17,657 bases of DNA from JBAWYM01 sp037143575 (GTDB lineage Bacteria; Patescibacteriota; Gracilibacteria; Peribacterales; Peribacteraceae): positions 1 to 17,657 of the forward strand of contig JBAWYM010000038.1 of the NCBI GenBank assembly GCA_037143575.1, given 5' to 3'. The position numbers were made by a program, and so were the translations under genes. The notes beneath the pieces were generated by a model. The model saw only the letters and a list, made by a program, of their open reading frames with translations. It was not told the origin of the DNA and searched no databases. This document shows positions 1 through 5,656 of this stretch, piece after piece. The first letter of the stretch is position 1. Each line of letters begins with the position of its first letter.

Positions 1-26
1 ATACAATATAATACGAATATATCAAA

Positions 27-58
27 ATGGTCGTACCATGGACGAATATTAGTATAGT
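27..58 (+). promoter_or_regulatory. Putative promoter/operator upstream of the M28 peptidase gene
   Basis: A -10-like TATAGT lies at 53-58, 13 nt before the ATG at 72; no good -35 is visible. Just upstream is a perfect inverted repeat, ATGGT-CGT-ACCAT (27-39), flanked by two direct copies of ACGAATAT (13-20 and 42-49). This arrangement suggests a regulator-binding site. That role is inferred from symmetry and position only. Confidence 0.35.
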
Positions 59-71
59 TTCATATTAGCTT

Positions 72-1151
72 ATGCAAACACTTCGGGAACAAGCGATATC
101 CTTCGGCGAGAACTACCCTTACCGCCAACTCCATGGTGAATATGAAGCTGGTGATTATCTCATCGGACAGCTCCGAGATATGGGACATAATCCTGTCATT
201 CAGGAATTTGATGTGCATGTTCCGGACGTCCAGCATTCCTTTGCCCGACTCACGATCGATGGTCAGGAATTTGCAGGCTCGGGCTACGTAGCGGCAGCTT
301 CTCAGGTCAGCGGTCGTATCGATGCGCGAGCGCCTATTGTGGATCCGAATGTCGTCATTGGAGCGAGCAGGTCTGAGACACTATCTCTTATCGCTTTCGC
401 ACCGAAGAGTCCGGATCTGCCTTCGCTCGCGAATATGTACGATGAGGTTCCGACGATTGCGGTGAGCAGACATGTTCGCGACGCGCTCCAGCGGTCACGT
501 GGTCTGATCCATGGTGTCGTCGAAATGGATCATGTCCATCATATCAGCCGTAATATTTTGGCAGGAAATACGCAGAATCCTCGCTTCCTTGTCCTCACAC
601 ACTACGACAGCATCGGCAAAGGGATCATCGATAACGCTTCGGGAATTGTTGTATTGCTGGAGGCGATCCGTCGCAATCCGAAACTTTTGGATGATGTGTG
701 TGTCGCGTTCTGCGGCTCGGAGGAGCTTTCCGGTGAACGGGGAGCGTATTGGGCGGCAGGGTATCGCCGGTTACGAGAGGAATTCTCCCATCTCTTTGAG
801 CGAACGGAAGCCATTCACGTTGTCGATAGTGTGGGGAATGCCCCGACGCGCGTATTCGATCAACAATATGCAGACCGTGTTTCTGGAGGCGATACAATTT
901 TCCTTGGCCGAATTTTCGGCGCATGTAATCTTGCTGCGGAAGATATTCAGCGTTGGCGCGGGAAAATCCGGACGATTCAGGCGGAGGATATCGCCACGCA
1001 TCATGGTCTTCTGTTCAATGTCTATCACGCACAGAGCTTGGATGACGGTCGCTATCTTGTCGAAAGACATCTTCAAGACTGCGTTACTGCAATCGGCATG
1101 CTCCTGAGCGACACGAGAATGCCAAAAAAATATCAGAAGCAGACATGGTAA
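72..1151 (+). CDS. M28-family zinc peptidase (aminopeptidase-like)
   Basis: This 359-residue protein has the layout of an M28 metallopeptidase. Residues ~1-160 look like an amino-terminal/PA-like lid region and ~160-345 form the catalytic domain. Metal-site signatures visible are H177-x-D179 (THYDS), D187 in DNASG, the glutamate pair E217-E218 in CGSEELSG, D252 in HVVDS, and a late histidine (H310, H311 or H319) before the final helix. Family members remove N-terminal residues from peptides using two zinc ions; the substrate here is unknown. No signal peptide or membrane segment is evident, so it is probably cytoplasmic, unlike many secreted M28 enzymes. The ATG at 72 follows a -10-like TATAGT and has no Shine-Dalgarno sequence. 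It is transcribed alone and convergent with the DUF2156 gene. The family call is solid; exact specificity is not. Confidence 0.85.
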   Translation: MQTLREQAISFGENYPYRQLHGEYEAGDYLIGQLRDMGHNPVIQEFDVHVPDVQHSFARLTIDGQEFAGSGYVAAASQVSGRIDARAPIVDPNVVIGASRSETLSLIAFAPKSPDLPSLANMYDEVPTIAVSRHVRDALQRSRGLIHGVVEMDHVHHISRNILAGNTQNPRFLVLTHYDSIGKGIIDNASGIVVLLEAIRRNPKLLDDVCVAFCGSEELSGERGAYWAAGYRRLREEFSHLFERTEAIHVVDSVGNAPTRVFDQQYADRVSGGDTIFLGRIFGACNLAAEDIQRWRGKIRTIQAEDIATHHGLLFNVYHAQSLDDGRYLVERHLQDCVTAIGMLLSDTRMPKKYQKQTW

Positions 1152-1157
1152 TGATGA

Positions 1158-1192
1158 ACGAAATCCTCCGTTGATATTTGGAGTGATTTCGT
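1158..1192. terminator. Hairpin between convergent genes, probable bidirectional terminator
   Basis: ACGAAATCCTCC (1158-1169) pairs with GGAGTGATTTCGT (1180-1192), leaving one bulged base and a 10-nt loop. It lies in the 62-bp gap between the stop of the M28 gene (1151) and the stop of the DUF2156 gene (1214). There is no clean T-tract on either side, so termination strength is uncertain, but the placement between convergent genes fits. Confidence 0.55.
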
Positions 1193-1213
1193 CCATCTTC
1201 GATTTCACGTTCA

Positions 1214-2326
1214 TTACACGGCAAGAGCAACTGCCTTGTGCTCGCGAGTGGAGAGCTTTTCCAGAAATTGTCTTTTCATTGGGTTTCGGATGGAGAACTT
1301 GTTGACCATCGCACAGGGATTCCAGCCTTCCTTAGTAATGCGGAGACCTTCAATGCCCAGATCTTCTTCCCGGTTCAGGAATTGGAACGACTCCGGAATC
1401 GATTTGGTGAACGCATGGAACACATACTGGTAGAGACCGTGAATGGCATCATTCGCCTTCTGATAGTGCAGGCAGTAGGTGGTCGGGTTCAGTGGCTCTC
1501 CTATGGAAAAGGCCTGCAGTTCTCCGTTGATCAATACACCGATTCCCGAAAGTCCGAATCGATCAAATGAGGAGAGTGCCGTCTCGAGAGCGACTGCATC
1601 TGTGGCATCAGGATCGGGCTTCTGCTCGAGCCACTTCCTATTCACATCCAGACATTGCGAAGCCATGGATGCATCCAGAGTGACGATCGTAGGCTTCAGC
1701 TCCTCACAGTGACGAATGTAGGTTCGTTTCTTCTGGAATTTTCCTCCTTTCATCGCGCGGAGTTCGGGGAGAGTATAGAGATAATCACAGTGATCACGCT
1801 CAAAAATAACATCAGCATCTCCAAAGACTCTCCGTGCAATACTCTCCTCGATACATGTCCATTCGACTGCCGCAGGAGTGGTGTTCAATTCCTGGATGAT
1901 TTCCACGGGGTCAGGTCCGATCGGTTGGTAGAGGAAGAGCTGTCCCATCGTGTCATAAAATCCCACGATGAGGTGATCCTTATATTCGCAAAAGAAATGT
2001 GGAGAGTTCTTGCCTAGGTAATGGGGAAAAACTTTGCTCCAGCAAAATAAACTTGCGAATGTCAGTTCACAGACATTGACCGGATAGAGTGAGATTTTTC
2101 TTTCGAAGACATCCTGATGTTCGAGCGCCATGGGAATCATGCGTCGCTTCAGGCTGTCGATGATGGAGTGCGATGGAAATAAACTGTGGATGGCTTTCAG
2201 GGCTGCAGCAGGACCGCCGAGTGCGGGAAGTGTAGGAGTGAGAACGGTCGGACCGAACGAAGGCTTCATACAGTGGGGGGAAGCTTGAGGCTTGCGCTTT
2301 TCTACGTCTATATCGTCAAAATACAA
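1214..2326 (-). CDS. DUF2156 family protein (GNAT-fold, LPG-synthetase C-terminal-like)
   Basis: This 370-residue protein matches the DUF2156 family. That family is related to the C-terminal aminoacyl-transfer domain of phosphatidylglycerol lysyltransferase and has a duplicated GNAT-like fold. Recognisable stretches are YLYTLPELRAMKGGKFQKKR (~183-201), a central INGELQAFSIGE strand pair (~267-277), and FQFLNREEDLGIEGLR (~314-329) followed by KEGWNP. No transmembrane segments of the full MprF type are present, so this is the stand-alone soluble form. Its acceptor is unknown; transfer of an amino acid or acyl group to a lipid or peptide is a family-based guess. ATG at 2326 is the longest start, with a -10-like TATTCT 13 nt upstream (2345-2340). 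Met20 is an alternative that would remove a low-complexity N-terminus. No neighbour hints at a pathway. Confidence 0.75.
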   Translation of the reverse strand: MYFDDIDVEKRKPQASPHCMKPSFGPTVLTPTLPALGGPAAALKAIHSLFPSHSIIDSLKRRMIPMALEHQDVFERKISLYPVNVCELTFASLFCWSKVFPHYLGKNSPHFFCEYKDHLIVGFYDTMGQLFLYQPIGPDPVEIIQELNTTPAAVEWTCIEESIARRVFGDADVIFERDHCDYLYTLPELRAMKGGKFQKKRTYIRHCEELKPTIVTLDASMASQCLDVNRKWLEQKPDPDATDAVALETALSSFDRFGLSGIGVLINGELQAFSIGEPLNPTTYCLHYQKANDAIHGLYQYVFHAFTKSIPESFQFLNREEDLGIEGLRITKEGWNPCAMVNKFSIRNPMKRQFLEKLSTREHKAVALAV

Positions 2327-2339
2327 TAAAATCAGATTT

Positions 2340-2345
2340 AGAATA
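2340..2345 (-). promoter_or_regulatory. Possible -10 element for the DUF2156 gene
   Basis: TATTCT on the reverse strand, 13 nt before the ATG at 2326. No recognisable -35 is present. The spacing resembles that of other first genes in this window. Weak on its own. Confidence 0.25.
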
Positions 2346-2504
2346 GGCTACGCTGAAGTCCCCGAAAATCAAGGGTCCTTAGAGCGAATGTTCTTTTGCG
2401 TCCGTTCACCCAATAGGTGGTTTGGAATGAGAGATGTATGTAAGTTATTGTGTCAAAAAAATAAATGTCAAGGTCATACAATCCATACTGATAGACTCAC
2501 AATG

Positions 2505-2894
2505 TCACGATCGATCATTGTTTTGCGTAGGTTCTTTTTCTTGATGTTTGAGTGAGTCGCTGCGCGATCTGCCGTCGCGGTATCGCAAGCTTGGATTACT
2601 GTTGAATCGGCGCAGGAGAAAGTCTTCATCGATTTTTTGAATTGCTCTTGAGCCAGATAAGGCGGTTGAAAGCACGTTCATGTAAGAAGTTCTTTTCCCC
2701 GATTGTGTGCGTCTGAGAAGATGTCGGCAATCCTCGGCCACCTGGGCCCCGTTGTTTTCACGGACTGCAGAAAGAAAACTTTCATCTCGGCTCGGTTCAT
2801 TCTGGGGTTCGCTCATATGCACATGGTGCTTCCTAGTTCTCGGAGATGCAAGGCTATTCAGATTGTCGAAGCGAGGCATCTCCATTCGATTCAC
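2505..2894 (-). CDS. Small uncharacterised hydrophilic protein coupled to vanW
   Basis: I do not recognise this 129-residue ORF. It begins with a GTG that overlaps the TGA stop of the vanW-family gene (GTGA, 2894-2891), an arrangement typical of translational coupling. An in-frame ATG three codons later is an alternative start. The product is very hydrophilic, rich in Arg, Ser, Asn, Asp and Glu, has no transmembrane segment or signal peptide, and reads as mostly disordered (for example RYRDGRSRSDS near the C-terminus). It fills the gap between the vanW-type gene and the DUF2156 promoter. If it is not real, 2346-2890 is a 545-bp intergenic stretch in which I see no RNA gene or strong repeat. 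The overlap is the main support; lack of homology is the main doubt. Confidence 0.4.
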   Translation of the reverse strand: MNRMEMPRFDNLNSLASPRTRKHHVHMSEPQNEPSRDESFLSAVRENNGAQVAEDCRHLLRRTQSGKRTSYMNVLSTALSGSRAIQKIDEDFLLRRFNSNPSLRYRDGRSRSDSLKHQEKEPTQNNDRS

Positions 2895-4177
2895 TCGCCA
2901 CTCACACTCGCCGCACCCCCCTCACCCGTCGTCAGCACCGCCGCCGGATCGATCCCAATTTGAACGAAGTGCGGTCGTGCTTCGTAGACGGAGGAATAGG
3001 GTTCCAGAATTTCTTTGTCATCTTTGATTACGGACCGGTACCAGCGAGCCTTCATGCCGGGGACGCGTTCGCCGACCTTGCGCGTGGTTCCCGCGGGGAT
3101 CTCGGTGGTGTACTCCACTTTGTCCGGTGGAGCGGCAACGGTATCCCAGGTGTAGGGTCCGATGATTTCTGATTTCCGGGTATCGCGGGTGCCGTAGTAG
3201 ATGAAGTAGGCGCGCGGGGCGTCCATGAAGGTCTGGATGAGCAGCGCGCCCGGGGAATCGTTGAGGAACTTCATGTCGGCGCTGGGCGGGTAGATGGTGG
3301 CATCGGTTCCCTGCGGACTGTAGTAGTGCACGGCGTAGCTATGGTTGCGGCGCGCGACGATGGGGAAGCCGTACTCCCATACTCCGCGGTAGGCCGTCGT
3401 GCCCACCTGGCAGAGTCCGCCGCCGTAGTCCGGAAGGGTTTTGTCGCCTTTGATCACGAGCTCCTTCACGTAACCGGTCGCGCCGTTCACCGGGCCGAGG
3501 ATATCGTCGAAGGAGAAGGTACTTCCCTGCGGAATGATGGTACCGTTGAAGCGCGTGAGACCTGTCGTGATATTGTGCTTCCGGCTGAAGGTGGATCCGG
3601 TGAAGTCCGATTCGCCCACGGTGACAACTTCGCGGATACCCATGGCTGTGAGCTTGGGATCAGTGATGGTGATCTTCGGCTGAGTTTCCAGTACCGGAAG
3701 CGTGATATCCGTAACTCCGCGTTCCAGAGCCTCAATGGTGAGCGCGGTCGCACGATCCAAATCTATAGATCGTCCCGGCAGACCCACACCGTCGAATGTC
3801 ACTGTACCACTCGCGCTCATAGCGATCGTCACTGTGCCGGGATCGCGATCGAAGACCGAAGAGATTTTTGTGCTGAGTGTCGCGCGGATGGCATCGCGGT
3901 TCCAGCCCTGCTGTGAGCGCTTCTCGAAGCCGGAAGGAAGGGAAGGGACATGGTCACCGTCCACGCGGAATTCTGCAGGGATGGTCACTGGTTGCCCGTT
4001 GTAGAACCACATCTCCTCGGTCGTCCGCCATTCCTTTTGTGACTGAATCTGGTAGAGGTGGTGATCGGAGCGGAAGAAGAGAGTTGCGGCTGACGCACTC
4101 CATGGGAAAAGCGAGAGCGCAATTGTCAGACTGAGAACAATGCGCTTAGGGAGCAATGGAGAATGATCGAAAATCAT
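2891..4177 (-). CDS. VanW-family secreted protein with G5-like domain
   Basis: From Met at 4177 the protein has 428 residues and begins with a signal peptide: positively charged PKR, a hydrophobic core, then WSASAA with a likely AxA cleavage. A VanW domain lies at ~198-330, with the hallmark FSFDDILGPVNGATGY and a GGGLCQVGTTAYR core, ending near YPPSADMKFLND. A G5-like domain follows at ~353-408 (EIPAGTTRKVGERVPG). VanW proteins are linked to the cell envelope, and G5 domains are often associated with peptidoglycan or glycan binding; the biochemical role is not established. The reading frame is open back to an ATG at 4282, but that 35-residue extension runs through a palindromic repeat and would bury the signal peptide, so I prefer 4177. 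It is preceded by the RNase HI-like gene on the same strand. Confidence 0.85.
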   Translation of the reverse strand: MIFDHSPLLPKRIVLSLTIALSLFPWSASAATLFFRSDHHLYQIQSQKEWRTTEEMWFYNGQPVTIPAEFRVDGDHVPSLPSGFEKRSQQGWNRDAIRATLSTKISSVFDRDPGTVTIAMSASGTVTFDGVGLPGRSIDLDRATALTIEALERGVTDITLPVLETQPKITITDPKLTAMGIREVVTVGESDFTGSTFSRKHNITTGLTRFNGTIIPQGSTFSFDDILGPVNGATGYVKELVIKGDKTLPDYGGGLCQVGTTAYRGVWEYGFPIVARRNHSYAVHYYSPQGTDATIYPPSADMKFLNDSPGALLIQTFMDAPRAYFIYYGTRDTRKSEIIGPYTWDTVAAPPDKVEYTTEIPAGTTRKVGERVPGMKARWYRSVIKDDKEILEPYSSVYEARPHFVQIGIDPAAVLTTGEGGAASVSGE

Positions 4178-4179
4178 GA

Positions 4180-4265
4180 GGAACTTCTGAAAAATTGCCA
4201 ATTTGTCAAATGTCATGGTTCGACACGGCTCACCATGACATGCTCGAGAATTTTTCAGAGGTTCC
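4180..4265. repeat. Nested palindrome containing a REP-like hairpin, upstream of vanW
   Basis: The inner stem is TGTCATGGT (4211-4219) with ACCATGACA (4232-4240), a perfect 9-bp pairing around the loop TCGACACGGCTC. The outer stem is GGAACTTCTGAAAAATT (4180-4196) with AATTTTTCAGAGGTTCC (4249-4265), 16 of 17 pairs. The inner loop nearly matches that of the element at 17061-17096. It resembles the widespread bacterial repeats built on TTCGAC...GCTCA. It sits just before the preferred vanW start at 4177. Confidence 0.8.
4192..4204. promoter_or_regulatory. Odd-centred 13-bp palindrome near the vanW start
   Basis: AAATTG-C-CAATTT is a perfect 6-bp-arm palindrome, 15 nt upstream of the preferred ATG at 4177. 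It could be an operator. It overlaps the outer arm of the larger nested palindrome, so its symmetry may have no separate function. Confidence 0.25.
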
Positions 4266-4291
4266 ATGAGTATTTTAGGCAAGAGAAATTG

Positions 4292-4316
4292 TCCATTTTA
4301 CATTCTCAATTTTACA
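4292..4316. repeat. AT-rich dispersed repeat (TACATT family), copy 1
   Basis: This 25-bp stretch matches 5574-5598 with about three differences, and an inverted relative lies at 5513-5543. It overlaps the last codons of the RNase HI-like gene, so the C-terminal VKLRM is probably encoded by the repeat. Confidence 0.6.
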
Positions 4317-4891
4317 TTACGCACCGGTGTGAAATGCGGCGAAGGGTGTTCGTCTAGGGCTTTATTGACTAAGGCATCCGCATGGGCGTTACTTGCCCGC
4401 GGGACATGGATGAACTGAATCACCGGGAAAGTCTTGGCGAGGATGCGAATCTCCTCGAAGAAGGGGATGAGGGTGGGCATCTTCACGCGGTACTGGCCGT
4501 TGAGCTGACGGACGATGAGCTCGGAATCCAGATGGCAGAGAAGGCGGCTGGGCTGGTGGTGGCGGGCGAGCTTGAGCCCTTCGATGAGCGCGCGGTACTC
4601 GGCGACGTTATTGGTCTGGATGCCGATGCGTTCGCAGTGTTCCTGCACCACTTTGCCTGTGGAAGGATCCACGAGGACGCAGCCGATGGCGGATTGCCCG
4701 GGATTGCCGCGCGAGCCGCCATCGGAGAAGAGGTGGAGCGTTCCGCCGATGGATGCAGGTTGGTCGATCATCACAGGACGTGCAGTGCGCAATTCCTTCT
4801 CCAGAACTTCGGTGACGAAGCGTTCCCGCTCCCGTACACGGGGAATCATCTCGGCGAGCCGGCGTTCGAGAGCGGCGGGGAGGCGGATCAC
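4298..4891 (-). CDS. RNase HI-like protein with possible ribbon-helix-helix N-terminus
   Basis: From GTG at 4891 this is 198 residues. The RNase HI fold occupies ~50-185, with the acidic catalytic set D57 (FSDGGSRGNPG), E98 (NNVAEYRAL), D122 (HLDSELIVRQL) and D172 (ASNAHADALVNKA). Such enzymes cut the RNA strand of RNA:DNA hybrids. The first ~35 residues, VIRLPAALERRLAEM followed by a charged helix ending VLEKEL, have the strand-helix-helix pattern of CopG/Arc-type domains; that reading is an inference. The frame is open to 4981, but the extra 30 residues are encoded by an intergenic inverted repeat. GTG at 4891 has TATACT exactly 6 nt upstream, fitting a leaderless transcript. It is co-directional with the Fe-S protein upstream and the VanW gene downstream. 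Confidence 0.8.
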   Translation of the reverse strand: MIRLPAALERRLAEMIPRVRERERFVTEVLEKELRTARPVMIDQPASIGGTLHLFSDGGSRGNPGQSAIGCVLVDPSTGKVVQEHCERIGIQTNNVAEYRALIEGLKLARHHQPSRLLCHLDSELIVRQLNGQYRVKMPTLIPFFEEIRILAKTFPVIQFIHVPRASNAHADALVNKALDEHPSPHFTPVRNVKLRM

Positions 4892-4897
4892 GGGGAC

Positions 4898-4903
4898 AGT
4901 ATA
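4898..4903 (-). promoter_or_regulatory. -10 element for the RNase HI-like gene
   Basis: TATACT on the reverse strand, 6 nt before the GTG at 4891. The spacing places the transcription start at or next to the start codon, giving a leaderless mRNA. The -35 region falls inside the neighbouring repeat and is not consensus. Confidence 0.45.
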
Positions 4904-4911
4904 GCAGGATG

Positions 4912-4984
4912 GATTTGCGATTTTCTGATTTGCGAATTGCGATTGAGCAAAAATCGCAAATCGCAAATTTTGCAATCGCAAATT
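4912..4984. repeat. Inverted cluster of TTTGCGATT units
   Basis: Forward copies of the TTTGCGATT word occur around 4914-4922 and, slightly altered, within 4927-4944. Reverse-complement copies occur within 4952-4968 and 4972-4984. The two halves can fold into a long imperfect hairpin around GAGCAAA. It fills the gap between the Fe-S protein stop and the RNase HI-like start. It may stop transcription or act as a mobile palindromic unit. Confidence 0.7.
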
Positions 4985-4992
4985 ACCACGTA

Positions 4993-5505
4993 CTACTCAC
5001 TCCGTAGATCCAACTGGAATCTCCCACCGCGATAATCAATCGTCGCGCCGCTGAGTCTGGAGAAGAGCAGGCGGGGAACGTAGAGCGGGAAGGCGGCATC
5101 TTTTCCTTTGATAATGCGGTCATCTTTCTCGGGCTTCGCGCGAAACTCCATGCAAAAACTTCCCTGTCCGTCGAGCTGCACCCGCAACCCCTTCGCATTC
5201 TTCTCTTGCTTGGCCATCTTCACTGCTTCCTTCGCCGCACGTTTGGTGATGGTGATGACCTCTTCCTTGTGGGGCTTCTCTGTCAGCAGACGATTGAGGT
5301 CATTCAGGAGTGCCTTCGTTACTTCCTTCGGGAATCCATGCGCGCGGCATCCATCCTCCAGGGATTCCGATCCGCCAAATGGGCAGGAGAAGCATGCAAG
5401 GCCATAGGCCGCGAGGATCTCCGTCGATTCCGGGAAGATCGCGAGAAGATCGAGGATGGGGATGTCGCCTCGGATGGAGGGTGCGGGGGGATGACGAGAG
5501 GGCAT
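4993..5505 (-). CDS. DUF1858 + HesB/IscA-like fusion protein
   Basis: This 170-residue protein joins two small domains. Residues ~12-72 resemble DUF1858, with the cysteine pair C38-x2-C41 after LAAYGLACFSCPFG and a third Cys at 53; this domain often precedes redox or metal-binding modules. Residues ~84-167 resemble the HesB/IscA Fe-S biogenesis fold (ITITKRAAKEAVK, LRVQLDGQGSFCMEF, ATIDYRGGRFQLDL). Only one cysteine (C118) is left in the IscA part, and the usual C-terminal CxC is absent. It may bind a cluster using the DUF1858 cysteines or be a degenerate scaffold. ATG at 5505 has no Shine-Dalgarno sequence. It is divergent from ctpA, with a large inverted repeat between, and leads a likely reverse-strand gene group. 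The fold calls are based on motif reading. Confidence 0.65.
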   Translation of the reverse strand: MPSRHPPAPSIRGDIPILDLLAIFPESTEILAAYGLACFSCPFGGSESLEDGCRAHGFPKEVTKALLNDLNRLLTEKPHKEEVITITKRAAKEAVKMAKQEKNAKGLRVQLDGQGSFCMEFRAKPEKDDRIIKGKDAAFPLYVPRLLFSRLSGATIDYRGGRFQLDLRSE

Positions 5506-5512
5506 CGAAATG

Positions 5513-5605
5513 AATGTAGAATGGAGAATGTATAATGTAGAATCCTTTTGGAGTAGAGTCTCCGCGTTCCGTTCATTCTACATTCTCTATTATACATTTT
5601 ACATT
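5513..5605. repeat. Large imperfect inverted repeat, TACATT family
   Basis: Arms at 5513-5543 and 5575-5605 match in 25 of 31 positions when one is inverted. The spacer holds its own GGAG-TAGAGT-CTCC hairpin. The right arm also matches 4292-4316. It lies between the divergent Fe-S protein and ctpA genes and creates a spurious 49-residue upstream extension of the ctpA frame. Confidence 0.75.
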
Positions 5606-5645
5606 TCCCAACACGCTCTCCATAGGATCTTTCTCCGAACTTCCC

Positions 5646-5651
5646 TATTCT
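5646..5651 (+). promoter_or_regulatory. -10 element for ctpA
   Basis: TATTCT lies 5 nt before the ATG at 5657, a spacing that would give a leaderless transcript. No consensus -35 is seen. Confidence 0.4.
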
Positions 5652-5656
5652 CCCCC

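Noticed and set aside
2703..3027. Forward frames of 86 and 106 codons over the vanW end
   Set aside because: Overlap the 3' end of the VanW gene on the other strand and look like low-quality translations (HSPHPPHP).
3326..3916. 196-codon forward frame opposite the VanW gene
   Set aside because: Antisense shadow of a well-supported gene; no domain or start signal.
4382..5035. 217-codon forward frame opposite the RNase HI-like gene
   Set aside because: The opposite strand has intact catalytic motifs; this frame is an antisense shadow and ends in repeat sequence.
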